From positions 1,674,001 through 1,738,000 of the forward strand of contig JBAOHZ010000009.1 in assembly GCA_037045225.1 (NCBI GenBank): DNA of 64,000 bases. Direction: 5' to 3'. The notes under the pieces were generated by a model, which saw only the letters and a list, made by a program, of their open reading frames with translations, was not told the DNA's origin and ran no database searches. Origin of the DNA: Nitrospira sp. (GTDB taxonomy: Bacteria > Nitrospirota > Nitrospiria > Nitrospirales > Nitrospiraceae). The translations under genes and the position numbers were made by a program. The first letter of the stretch is position 1. Each line of letters opens with the position of its first letter. Shown here in pieces: positions 8,456 through 16,903 of the stretch.

Positions 8456-9706
8456 CTAGACTCCGCGCGGAAATAATCGCAGCATCAATTTCGTCGCATC
8501 ACGCGGTGCGGTCCCGGCAATGTTCGCATCCTGCTCGTGAAACCGACTGGTGACTCCGCCCGACGGCTTGGCGGCACTATCACAGAGGGCATACAAGATC
8601 GGCGGAACCTCGGCCCCATGGCCCTTCGCAAGACCAGGATCACACACGACGAGCAATCGATAGGCAGGATACGTCGCCAGTGCCGCGAGAACGGGCCCCA
8701 CGACCTGGGCGTCGAACCGCTCGATAGCCCGCACCTTATCCTGCACATCGGTTGCGTGAAGCACGTCGTCGGAGAGCCCGGCATGGAGATAGACAAAGTC
8801 TTTCTTCGCCAGCTCCTGCACGGCCGTCTGGACGCAACCCGTGAACTCATTCGCTTCACTGCCGTCGGCAAGCGGGACATCGGCCGCATCCAACCCGGCG
8901 CACACGCCAACACCACGGTGCACATCGCTGGATGACACCACCACACCGGCAATCTGATATCGCTCCGGCAGAGGTGGCCACACGGCGGCGCGGCCCTGGC
9001 CCCATAACCACAGGCAATTGGCGGGTTTGCCCCCCTCCTGCTCACGCTCCTCATTCAGCGGATGGTCGCGCAGGACAAAAAACGCCGCATCCATGATCTT
9101 GCGCAGCACGTCGGCGCCATCACCACTCGGCAACGCATCGGCAATCGACCGGCCGACCAACGGTTGCGGATCGAGACAGGTCGCGCGGGATTTTCCGCCA
9201 ACCCAAACCATGAGATGCCGATGCCCGGAACCGGGATAAAACTGAATCGACTCCGAGCCTAGCTGTTCGTTCACCGCTTCGACCAGCTCACGAGCCTGCT
9301 CCGTGTCGATGAGACCGGCGGTCGCGTCCTCCATCAGAACATGCGGCCCGAGCTTCTTAATGTCGGTTGCCCGATCTTTACTGCCGGAGGCTGCCTCTCC
9401 TCGTACCGTTACCATGGTGCATCGGAAGACCACGTCCTGCTCGCCCACCGTGACGCCGAGGCCGGCCGCCTCCAGCGGGCCGGGGCCCGGATAATATTTT
9501 TTGGGATCGTAGCCCAACACGGCTACACTGGTGACATCACTTCCGGCGGCTCCGGCTTCCGAGGGAAGGCTCAAGAGCCCCACTTCGCCACGCTGGGCAA
9601 TCTGGTCAAGGTTCGGAGTTGCGGCCGCCTGAAGCGGGGTTTTCCCACCGAGCTCCGGACACGGAAGATCGGCCATCCCGTCGGCATGCAGGATCAAATA
9701 TTTCAT
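8456..9706 (-). CDS. Cofactor-independent phosphoglycerate mutase-like protein, probable homoserine kinase
   Basis: The 416-residue protein belongs to the archaeal-type (ApgM) branch of the alkaline-phosphatase superfamily. It starts with DGMADLPCPELGGKTPL and QAAATPNLDQIAQRGE, and has the Ser-containing SDVTSVAVLGYDP. Later metal-site segments are VVSSSDVHRGVGVCAGLD and DFVYLHAGLSDD. The position between thrC and lysC, with no classical thrB in the operon, suggests it phosphorylates homoserine. PGM-like homoserine kinases in threonine clusters are known in a few bacterial groups, so this assignment comes from context plus family knowledge. A true glycolytic mutase role remains possible. Confidence 0.8.
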   Translation of the reverse strand: MKYLILHADGMADLPCPELGGKTPLQAAATPNLDQIAQRGEVGLLSLPSEAGAAGSDVTSVAVLGYDPKKYYPGPGPLEAAGLGVTVGEQDVVFRCTMVTVRGEAASGSKDRATDIKKLGPHVLMEDATAGLIDTEQARELVEAVNEQLGSESIQFYPGSGHRHLMVWVGGKSRATCLDPQPLVGRSIADALPSGDGADVLRKIMDAAFFVLRDHPLNEEREQEGGKPANCLWLWGQGRAAVWPPLPERYQIAGVVVSSSDVHRGVGVCAGLDAADVPLADGSEANEFTGCVQTAVQELAKKDFVYLHAGLSDDVLHATDVQDKVRAIERFDAQVVGPVLAALATYPAYRLLVVCDPGLAKGHGAEVPPILYALCDSAAKPSGGVTSRFHEQDANIAGTAPRDATKLMLRLFPRGV

Positions 9707-9724
9707 GCAATGTTCCTGAGGTAA

Positions 9725-10783
9725 TCAGACATGAAGGAGGCGGGCCACATCGTCTCGGGTGGCTTTTACTGTTTGAGGCTGACGTGAGATACCAATCGCC
9801 GTATCGGCATCTTTCAAACCATGCCCGGTCAACGTACACACAACCATGGCGCCTTCGCGTAATTGTCCGGCTTGACTTAACTTAATCACACCGGCAACAG
9901 AGGTAGCGGATGCAGGTTCGCAAAACACCCCTTCCTCCCTGGCCACCATCGCGTACGCATGAAGAATTTCCTCGTCGGTGACCATATCGATAGCACCTGA
10001 TGACTCGTTGACCGCCGTGAGGGCCGATTGCCAACTGGCCGGATTGCCGATTCTGATCGCCGTGGCCACCGTCTGTGGCTCTTGCACGATATGTCCCAAC
10101 ACAATCGGCGCCGCACCGGCGGCCTGAAATCCCATCATACGAGGCAATCGTGTTGTTTGATTGGCGGCACGATACTCACGATAACCATTCCAATAGGCGG
10201 TGATATTACCTGCATTCCCTACAGGAAGTACATGCATAGCTGGGGCATCGCCGAGATCGTCACAAATCTCCATCGCCGCCGTTTTCTGCCCCTCGATCCG
10301 GAAAGGGTTGAGGGAATTCACCAGCTCAACGGGATAGGTTGCCGACAACTCTTTGACGATGGCCAAGGCTTGGTCAAAATTACCCTCGACTTGAATGACA
10401 GTGGCCTGGTGCATCATGGCCTGCGACAATTTCCCCAATGCAATCTTTCCAGCCGGAATCAGCACATACACGGCAATGCCCGCCCGTGCACCGTACGCCG
10501 CTGCTGAAGCGGACGTATTTCCGGTAGACGCGCAAATGACCGCCCGGGCACCCCCCTCGACCGCCTTGGAAATCGCCATGGTCATACCACGATCCTTGAA
10601 GGATCCGGTGGGGTTCATCCCCTCGTATTTCAGGTAGAGATCGATCCCCGGAGCGATTTTCTTCGCGAGTCGCGCGGCACGAATCAAGGGCGTATTACCC
10701 TCGCCGAGCGTGACCACAGGCGTGTTCGCTGTGACCGGCAGGAATTTTCGGTATTCTTCGATAATGCCACGCCAACGAGTCAT
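9725..10783 (-). CDS. thrC: Threonine synthase
   Basis: The 352-residue protein is a fold type II PLP enzyme of the short threonine synthase class. The Schiff-base lysine is in NPTGSFKDRGMTMAISKA, and the phosphate-binding loop is LPVGNAGNITAYWNGYREY. EGNTPLIRAARLAKKI and CASTGNTSASAAAYGARAG are also typical. It converts O-phosphohomoserine to threonine. The gene lies between hom and the PGM-like gene with short gaps, so its substrate is probably made by the neighbouring products. Confidence 0.95.
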   Translation of the reverse strand: MTRWRGIIEEYRKFLPVTANTPVVTLGEGNTPLIRAARLAKKIAPGIDLYLKYEGMNPTGSFKDRGMTMAISKAVEGGARAVICASTGNTSASAAAYGARAGIAVYVLIPAGKIALGKLSQAMMHQATVIQVEGNFDQALAIVKELSATYPVELVNSLNPFRIEGQKTAAMEICDDLGDAPAMHVLPVGNAGNITAYWNGYREYRAANQTTRLPRMMGFQAAGAAPIVLGHIVQEPQTVATAIRIGNPASWQSALTAVNESSGAIDMVTDEEILHAYAMVAREEGVFCEPASATSVAGVIKLSQAGQLREGAMVVCTLTGHGLKDADTAIGISRQPQTVKATRDDVARLLHV

Positions 10784-10828
10784 AAGAATCTACTCAACCA
10801 TCCTCTCAGCACGCCCGAACAGTCCCAT

Positions 10829-12142
10829 TCATTCATCCCGCCCTTCAACCCTAATCAGCGTGGTGGGCTCTGAAATGTAGGGCATGGGGTTGATTTCACG
10901 CAACGCGCACTGAATGTCCCGCTCCTTAGCCATATGCGTCATGATCACCACCGGCACCGTCTGCCCCTCTTTGCGTCCCTGCTGCAATACCGACGAAATG
11001 CTGATCCCATACCGACCCAACACCCCGGCAATCTGCGACAAGACGCCCGGCCGGTCCAGCACCATAAAACGAATATAGTAGAGCGAGACAATTTCCTCCA
11101 TCGGCCGCATGCGTAATGGCCGACGCTGATCGGGCTGGTAGGATGCAGGCGGGACACGACCGGCAGCCTCCTTGAGCAAATTTCGCGCGATCGCCATGAC
11201 ATCACTCACGACGGCACTTCCCGTCGGCATCGACCCGGCGCCCCGGCCATAGAGCACCACATCTTCGACGGCATCGCCCACCAGCTGTATCGCATTGTAG
11301 ACACCGTCGACCTTGGCAATTTGGGACGCCGAGGGCACCATCGTCGGATGCACACGCGCCTCGATTTCACCATCTGAAAATTTGGCGATCGCCAACAGCT
11401 TGATGGTAAACCCGAACTCCTTCGCATAGGCAATATCGAGCGGTGTGAGCCCGGTGATCCCTTCGGTGTAGATGTCTTTGAAATTGACAGGGGTGCCGTA
11501 GGCCAAACTGACCATGATCGTCAGTTTATGCGCCGAGTCGATACCCGCCACATCAAACGTGGGATCGGCCTCGGCATAACCGGCACGTTTGGCCTCTTCC
11601 AACACCTCGTCGAACCGCTGCCCCTCGCTGGTCATCCGGCTGAGAATGTAATTCGAGGTACCATTGATGATGCCGTAGATGGACTGGATATTGTTCGCGG
11701 CCAATCCTTCCATCAGCGCACGAATGACCGGAATCCCGCCGCCCACGCTGGCCTCGAACCCGAGGTCGACCCCTTGGCGGGAAGCCGCGGCAAAGATCTC
11801 CTCACCATGCACGGCCAGCAAGGCTTTGTTGGCCGTGACTACATGTTTGCCACGCTGAATGGCATCCAGAATCACACGCTTGGCGAAATCATAGCCGCCG
11901 ATCAACTCGATGACGATATCCACCCGTGGATCCGTGAGGACTTGCTGAATATCCGTCGTGAGCACACCTGCCGGAATCGCAATACCGCGGTCGCGTGTGA
12001 TGTCCAGGTCCGCAATGCGAACCAGGTTGACGGGCACACCCACCCGCCGACGAATCAGTTCAGCATTCTCGATCAGCACCCGAGCCACACCGGTGCCGAC
12101 CGTTCCAAATCCGATTAATCCGACACCGATCTCACGCTTCAT
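10829..12142 (-). CDS. hom: Homoserine dehydrogenase
   Basis: The 437-residue protein has an N-terminal NAD(P) Rossmann fold (VGLIGFGTVGTGVARVL) and the catalytic region with GIINGTSNYILSRM. The lysine and aspartate region AEADPTFDVAGIDSAHKL follows, and a C-terminal ACT domain starts at about residue 350 (YYIRFMVLDRPGVLSQIAGV). It reduces aspartate semialdehyde to homoserine; the ACT domain suggests threonine feedback. It overlaps the upstream aminotransferase gene by 4 bp (ATGA), showing translational coupling. Confidence 0.96.
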   Translation of the reverse strand: MKREIGVGLIGFGTVGTGVARVLIENAELIRRRVGVPVNLVRIADLDITRDRGIAIPAGVLTTDIQQVLTDPRVDIVIELIGGYDFAKRVILDAIQRGKHVVTANKALLAVHGEEIFAAASRQGVDLGFEASVGGGIPVIRALMEGLAANNIQSIYGIINGTSNYILSRMTSEGQRFDEVLEEAKRAGYAEADPTFDVAGIDSAHKLTIMVSLAYGTPVNFKDIYTEGITGLTPLDIAYAKEFGFTIKLLAIAKFSDGEIEARVHPTMVPSASQIAKVDGVYNAIQLVGDAVEDVVLYGRGAGSMPTGSAVVSDVMAIARNLLKEAAGRVPPASYQPDQRRPLRMRPMEEIVSLYYIRFMVLDRPGVLSQIAGVLGRYGISISSVLQQGRKEGQTVPVVIMTHMAKERDIQCALREINPMPYISEPTTLIRVEGRDE

Positions 12143-13335
12143 GATTCCTGATCATCCAAATTCAACACTTTGCGGATCCCGCGCAACGCCTGCCGCGTGC
12201 GATGTTCATTTTCCACCAGTGCAAATCGCACAAACTCATCGCCACCCTCTCCGAAACCGATTCCGGGCGACACAGCCACCTTGGCCTCACGCAGAAGCAG
12301 CTTCGAAAACTCCAGCGAGCCCATATGCCGGAACGAGTCCGGAATACGCGCCCAGACGAACATGGTCGCGCGGGGTAGTGCCACCTGCCAGCCGATACGA
12401 TTCAGTCCGTTCACCAGCACATTGCGCCGGTTTTGATACCGCTGTACCACGTCCTTGACGCAGTCCTGTGGGCCATTCAACGCCACGGTACTGGCAATCT
12501 GAATCGGTTGAAAAATTCCATAGTCGAGATAACTCTTCAGCTTGGCGAGCGCACCGACCACTTCACGGTTGCCGACGCAGAATCCGACTCTCCAGCCGGG
12601 CATGTTGTAGGCCTTCGACAGCGTATAAAACTCCACGCCCACATCTTTCGCTTCCGGCACTTGGAGAAAACTCGGCGCCTTATAGCCGTCGAACGCGATA
12701 TCGGCATAGGCCAGGTCGTGAATCACGATCACATCGTGTTCCTTGGCAAACGCGACGATCTTCTTAAAAAACTCAAGATCGACCACAGCGGTCGTCGGGT
12801 TGTGCGGGAAATTGATCACGAGAATACGCGGGCGCGGCAACGTTTGACGATAGACGTGCAACAGATCATCGAAAAAATCGCTGTCCTGGCGCAGTTCAAT
12901 TCCACGCACTTCCCCGCCAGCAATAATAAAACTGTACATGTGGATGGGATAGGTGGGCGTGGGCGTCAGCACCACATCACCTGGCCCGATCGTGGCCAGC
13001 GCCAAGTGCGCGATGCCTTCCTTGGAGCCAATCGTCACGATCGCTTCGGTCTCAGGGTCCAGATCCACATCGTAATTGCGCTTATACCAACCGGTAATTG
13101 CATGGCGTAGCTTCGTGATCCCGCGCGAGGCTGAATAACGATGGTTTTTGGCCTTCTTCGACGCTTCGATCAATTTGTCGACGATGTGAGGAGGCGTGGG
13201 CTGATCCGGATTGCCCATGCCGAAGTCGATGATGTCCTCGCCCCGCTGACGCGCTTCAAGCTTCAGGGTTTGTACTTGCGCAAATACGTAGGGGGGAAGT
13301 CGTTTAATGCGGTAAAAGCCGTCGCCGATCGCCAT
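12139..13335 (-). CDS. Class I/II PLP aminotransferase (AlaC-like)
   Basis: The 398-residue protein is a fold type I aminotransferase. It has DFGMGNPDQPTPPHIVDKL near the N-terminus and the PLP-lysine motif YTLSKAYNMPGWRVGFCVG. The late arginine region RFALVENEHRTRQALRGIRK is also present. The sequence resembles the AlaC/aspartate-aminotransferase-like group, often called alanine-synthesising or LL-diaminopimelate-like aminotransferase. The substrate is not certain. As first gene of the aspartate-family operon it may make aspartate, alanine or another amino donor. A strong promoter lies 72-100 bp upstream. Confidence 0.88.
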   Translation of the reverse strand: MAIGDGFYRIKRLPPYVFAQVQTLKLEARQRGEDIIDFGMGNPDQPTPPHIVDKLIEASKKAKNHRYSASRGITKLRHAITGWYKRNYDVDLDPETEAIVTIGSKEGIAHLALATIGPGDVVLTPTPTYPIHMYSFIIAGGEVRGIELRQDSDFFDDLLHVYRQTLPRPRILVINFPHNPTTAVVDLEFFKKIVAFAKEHDVIVIHDLAYADIAFDGYKAPSFLQVPEAKDVGVEFYTLSKAYNMPGWRVGFCVGNREVVGALAKLKSYLDYGIFQPIQIASTVALNGPQDCVKDVVQRYQNRRNVLVNGLNRIGWQVALPRATMFVWARIPDSFRHMGSLEFSKLLLREAKVAVSPGIGFGEGGDEFVRFALVENEHRTRQALRGIRKVLNLDDQES

Positions 13336-13406
13336 GGATTTGTCAGACTCCTACAGGCGGGTCCTCTGCCGAACAGATTCAGTCGCCATGCCTCTGAAAG
13401 GGGCGT

Positions 13407-13435
13407 ATTTTAATGGAGGCCTCAAAATGAGTCAA
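13407..13435 (-). promoter_or_regulatory. Sigma-70 promoter of the aspartate-family amino-acid operon
   Basis: TTGACT (13430-13435) and TAAAAT (13407-13412) are spaced by 17 bp on the minus strand. The leader of about 65 nt contains a 12-codon reading frame without Thr/Ile enrichment, so classical attenuation is not indicated. Confidence 0.75.
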
Positions 13436-13626
13436 TTTCGCCAGGATTGTCAGGGTTTGAGAACGAGCGCTCACCTTGGGCACAGTAAGGCCTGCCACGA
13501 TCTGCCTCCTTGCTCCCCCGTGCCATCTTCTGTTAATAATGCCTCAGTAACAAGAGAATTGTCTATGAATTTCGACCAGTTCCGAAATCTTTCTGCTGCG
13601 ACGTTCAGGGAAATTGCGGAGGCGTA
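13436..13626. other. Intergenic region before pdxJ
   Basis: With the promoter region at 13336-13435 it forms a 291-bp divergent spacer. On the plus strand a weak promoter-like TTGCTC and AATAAT pair lies near 13512-13543. A 20-codon frame (13565-13627) has its TAA overlapping the pdxJ ATG as TAATG and carries the pdxJ ribosome-binding site GGAGG. Whether this leader peptide is translated is unknown. Confidence 0.35.
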
Positions 13627-14340
13627 ATGGCTCGACTGGGTGTGAATATCGATCATGTGGCGACCCTCCGGCAGGCGCGCGGAGGGACCGATCCAGACCC
13701 CTTGACGGCCGCGATTCTCGTGGAGCTGGCCGGTGCCGATGGCTTGGTTGTGCATCTGCGTGAAGACCGCCGGCATATTCAGGATCGAGATCTCACCATG
13801 CTGCGGGAAATCGTTCGCACGAAACTGGATCTGGAAATGGCGGCCGACGACGACATGGCTAAGATTGCGCTGAGCGTGAAACCGGATCTCGTGACACTGG
13901 TCCCGGAACGCCGGCAAGAGCTGACCACAGAAGGCGGTCTCGATGTCGCCAACCATCGTGATCGGATTCAAAAGATCGTCGACCTCCTCCGCGACGGAGG
14001 CATCCCCACAAGCCTGTTTATCGAGCCGAGTCTCGATCAAATCAAGGCGGCGCACAAAATCGGTGCCGCGTATGTCGAGTTGCACACCGGCCGGTACTCC
14101 AACGCCAAACGGTCGAAGGAAGAAGATGAAGAATTCGAGGCCATCACCCAGGCAGCTAAACTGGCGTACAAACTCGGCCTCGGCGTCAACGCCGGGCATG
14201 GCTTGACCTATAAAAATGTGAAACGACTCGCCAAATTGCCCGAGATTGTGGAATTCAACATCGGTCACAGCATCATTGCCCGATCCGTCATGGTCGGATT
14301 GGTCCAAGCTGTGCGCGAAATGAAGGAATTGGTCGCCTAG
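13627..14340 (+). CDS. pdxJ: Pyridoxine 5'-phosphate synthase
   Basis: The 237-residue protein begins ARLGVNIDHVATLRQARGGT, the PdxJ N-terminal signature. It has the phosphate- and substrate-binding loops HLREDRRHIQDRDLTML, DLVTLVPERRQELTTEGGLD and LGVNAGHGLTYKNV. It ends with EFNIGHSIIARSVMVGLVQA. PdxJ condenses 1-deoxyxylulose 5-phosphate with 3-hydroxy-1-aminoacetone phosphate to pyridoxine 5'-phosphate in the DXP-dependent B6 pathway. The ATG has GGAGG 5 nt upstream. It opens a plus-strand group with nnrED, tsaE and mutS. Confidence 0.97.
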   Translation: MARLGVNIDHVATLRQARGGTDPDPLTAAILVELAGADGLVVHLREDRRHIQDRDLTMLREIVRTKLDLEMAADDDMAKIALSVKPDLVTLVPERRQELTTEGGLDVANHRDRIQKIVDLLRDGGIPTSLFIEPSLDQIKAAHKIGAAYVELHTGRYSNAKRSKEEDEEFEAITQAAKLAYKLGLGVNAGHGLTYKNVKRLAKLPEIVEFNIGHSIIARSVMVGLVQAVREMKELVA

Positions 14341-14407
14341 TCCGCCCCCTCACGGCACGGATTGGCCAGCCTCGCCGCGAGAAACCGACCGGGAGTCACA
14401 GCACACC

Positions 14408-15964
14408 ATGATACCGATCGTGACCGCCGAGCAAATGCGGGCCTTGGATCAACGGACTATCACCGAGGCCTTGGTACCATCCCTGATGTTGATGGAGCGA
14501 GCCGGAGCAGGGGTCGTCACCCAGCTTGAAGCCCGGTACGCACCCCTCGCCGGGAAATCGGTCATCATCCTCTGCGGCAAGGGAAACAATGGGGGAGACG
14601 GTTTTGTCGTCGGCCGGCTGTTACGACGGAAGCAGGCCAGGGTCCACATCCTGCTGCTCACATCCCCCGATGACCTCAGTCGCGATGCAAAGACGATGTA
14701 CCAACGATTTCTCCGATCGGCAGGGAAATCGGCCGTCACATGCCCAACCAGCGCCGAGTCGATACAGGAGCGGTTGGCGACCGGCGACATTCTTCTCGAT
14801 GCCATTCTCGGCACCGGCCTCTCCACCTCCGTCACCGGCCTCTATCGTGATGCGATCGAAGCGATAAACGCCGCCGGCCGCCCGACCGTGGCCGTCGATC
14901 TTCCATCGGGCTTGCACGCCGACACAGGAGCGGTGTTGGGAGCCACCGTGCGCGCGGATCTCACGGTGACCTTCGGATTGCCGAAAACGGGGCTCTACGG
15001 TGGAGCCGGCATCGATTGCGCCGGAACGGTTCGGCTCGTGGATATTGGAATCCCCGCCTCCTTTGTCGAATCTGTCGGAAGCCGGCTGATGCTGCTGACC
15101 GATACGGACGCGCGCGCGGCACTCCCTTCGCGACGGCCCTCCTCGCACAAAGGCACGTACGGCCATCTCGGCGTCATCGCCGGATCGGTCGGCAAGACAG
15201 GCGCCGCGGCAATGGCCGCGCTCTCAGCCCTGCGCATCGGAACCGGCTTGGTGACAGCCGCCATCCCCTCGAGCGCCAATGATATTCTGGAAGCAAAACT
15301 CCTGGAAGTGATGACCCTGCCGATGCCGGAGACTAAAGCTCGAACCTTCGCGCGATCCGGATTGGATCGCTTGCTCGCGTTCGCCGGCGCCCGGGATGCT
15401 ATCGCGATCGGGCCGGGCCTGACCACCCATCCCGAGACCGTCGACCTGGTACAGGAACTCGTGAAACGAATCGACAAGCCTTGCGTACTGGACGCCGATG
15501 CGTTGAATGCATTGGCAGGGAAGTCCTCGTTACTGACCGAGTGCAAGCGACCGCCGATTATCACCCCGCACCCTGGCGAGATGGCCAGGCTGGAAACGGA
15601 GGCCACCACCCAATCAGTCAATGACGACCGTCTTGGCACAGCCACCAGATTTGCGCGAGAGCGCGGTGTCTTTGTCATTCTCAAAGGCGCCTGTACGGTG
15701 ATTGCACGCCCAGACGGTCTGGCAGCCATCTGCCCGACCGGCAACCCCGGAATGGCCACAGCCGGTACCGGGGATGTCTTGACTGGCATGGTCGGCGGGC
15801 TCCTTGCTCAAGGCTTGGCCCCTTGGGACGCCGCCTGCGCGGCGACATACTTTCATGGCCTAGCCGGAGATTTGGCCGCACAGCATCTCGGCCAAGCCGG
15901 CATGATTGCGAGTGATCTCATTCGGCACATCCCCCATGCCATCTCGCCGACCACACACACCTAA
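14408..15964 (+). CDS. nnr: Bifunctional NAD(P)H-hydrate epimerase / ADP-dependent NAD(P)H-hydrate dehydratase
   Basis: The 518-residue fusion combines an N-terminal YjeF_N epimerase (residues about 1-215, with CGKGNNGGDGFVVGRLLRRK and DLPSGLHADTGAVLG) and a C-terminal carbohydrate-kinase-like dehydratase. The dehydratase motifs are HKGTYGHLGVIAGSVGKTGA, ITPHPGEMARL and GTGDVLTGMVGGLLAQGLAP. The enzyme repairs hydrated NADH and NADPH. It is 67 bp after pdxJ. The next gene, tsaE, begins inside or just after its 3' end. Confidence 0.95.
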   Translation: MIPIVTAEQMRALDQRTITEALVPSLMLMERAGAGVVTQLEARYAPLAGKSVIILCGKGNNGGDGFVVGRLLRRKQARVHILLLTSPDDLSRDAKTMYQRFLRSAGKSAVTCPTSAESIQERLATGDILLDAILGTGLSTSVTGLYRDAIEAINAAGRPTVAVDLPSGLHADTGAVLGATVRADLTVTFGLPKTGLYGGAGIDCAGTVRLVDIGIPASFVESVGSRLMLLTDTDARAALPSRRPSSHKGTYGHLGVIAGSVGKTGAAAMAALSALRIGTGLVTAAIPSSANDILEAKLLEVMTLPMPETKARTFARSGLDRLLAFAGARDAIAIGPGLTTHPETVDLVQELVKRIDKPCVLDADALNALAGKSSLLTECKRPPIITPHPGEMARLETEATTQSVNDDRLGTATRFARERGVFVILKGACTVIARPDGLAAICPTGNPGMATAGTGDVLTGMVGGLLAQGLAPWDAACAATYFHGLAGDLAAQHLGQAGMIASDLIRHIPHAISPTTHT

Positions 15965-16562
15965 GCCGGTGCCATCACCTGCGGCACCTGCCAGACACAC
16001 ACCCGCGGGGCTTCCCCCTATCGGCAAACCGTGGCGCGTTGTGCTTCGCTCGCCGAAACACACCCACCGCCTGGGACGCTGCGTGGGCACACTTCTTCAG
16101 GGCGGCGAAGTGCTGGCCCTATTCGGCGAATTGGGAACGGGTAAAACCTCACTGGTGAAAGGTATCGCAGCCGGGCTGCTTGCCGAACCGACGGACGTGA
16201 GTAGCCCCACATTTACCCTAATCCACGAATACCAGGGACGCCTCCCACTGGTCCACACTGACCTCTATCGCCTGACCGCCGGCCAGCTCGAAAACACCGG
16301 CCTCAACGACTACCTCAACGGCCATACCGTCATGGCGATCGAGTGGGCCGACCGATGGGGCGCCGATCTTCCGACCGACCGACTCGATATCCACTTGTCG
16401 CACCATCCTCCGGCGACCCGCCGTGCAATTCTCACAGCCAGAGGCCCTGTTGCACGGCACCTACTGGACGCCCTTCGCTCCAAGCTCTCCACAAATCGCC
16501 CCACTAGAGCGGCTCAGCAAACACGTGTACAATTGAGCCGGCCAAGGAGGGCCTCGCATTGA
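15936..16562 (+). CDS. tsaE: tRNA threonylcarbamoyladenosine biosynthesis ATPase TsaE
   Basis: The conserved TsaE domain starts at about base 16040 (VVLRSPKHTHRLGRCVG). The P-loop is FGELGTGKTSLVKGIAAG, followed by DVSSPTFTLIHEYQGRLPLV, HTDLYRL and IEWADRWG. TsaE is the ATPase partner of TsaB and TsaD in t6A37 tRNA modification. The start is uncertain: ATG 15936 (overlapping nnr) or GTG 15969 (5 bp after the nnr stop). Both leave an unusual Pro-rich N-terminal extension of 25-35 residues. The stop overlaps the next start as TTGA. Confidence 0.9.
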   Translation: MPSRRPHTPKPVPSPAAPARHTPAGLPPIGKPWRVVLRSPKHTHRLGRCVGTLLQGGEVLALFGELGTGKTSLVKGIAAGLLAEPTDVSSPTFTLIHEYQGRLPLVHTDLYRLTAGQLENTGLNDYLNGHTVMAIEWADRWGADLPTDRLDIHLSHHPPATRRAILTARGPVARHLLDALRSKLSTNRPTRAAQQTRVQLSRPRRASH

Positions 16563-16903
16563 TCCGACTGATATTGGTAGGAACGCTACTGCTGCTCACA
16601 TTATCGTTTTTCTTGCAGAACCAGGAGCAGGAAGTCACTCTACGGTACTTTTTCGGCCTTCGATCCGCCTCAATCCTGATCTATAAACCGATTTTGGCCG
16701 CCTTCGGTGTCGGACTGCTGGTATCGGGAATTCTGCTATTTCCGGCCTGGGTGCGCGGCCGCATCGAACTCCGGCGAAAAACCAAGGCGCTGCAGGAAGC
16801 TGAAGTAGATCTGGAGCGCCTCCGACAGGCCCTCGACAAAGCCGCTCGCCGTGTGGGATCGTTTTCGGATATTCCTGCCGAGGGGGAGCCCTCCGATGGG
16901 TGA
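16559..16903 (+). CDS. LapA-domain (DUF1049) membrane protein
   Basis: The 114-residue protein has two membrane segments (about residues 3-19 and 43-63). Between them is the LapA-type stretch FFLQNQEQEVTLRYFFGLRS. A C-terminal coiled coil, rich in Arg, Glu and Leu, follows to the end. Family members (LapA/YciS) assist lipopolysaccharide assembly control in enterobacteria; the role here is not known. The TTG start overlaps the tsaE TGA and is supported by AAGGAGG (16544-16550) 8 nt upstream. The 3' end overlaps the mutS start by 8 bp. Confidence 0.82.
   Translation: MIRLILVGTLLLLTLSFFLQNQEQEVTLRYFFGLRSASILIYKPILAAFGVGLLVSGILLFPAWVRGRIELRRKTKALQEAEVDLERLRQALDKAARRVGSFSDIPAEGEPSDG

Noticed and set aside
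13336..13400. Attenuator leader peptide for the aspartate-family operon
   Set aside because: The 12-codon frame in the leader has no run of Thr, Ile or Lys codons, and no terminator hairpin follows it.
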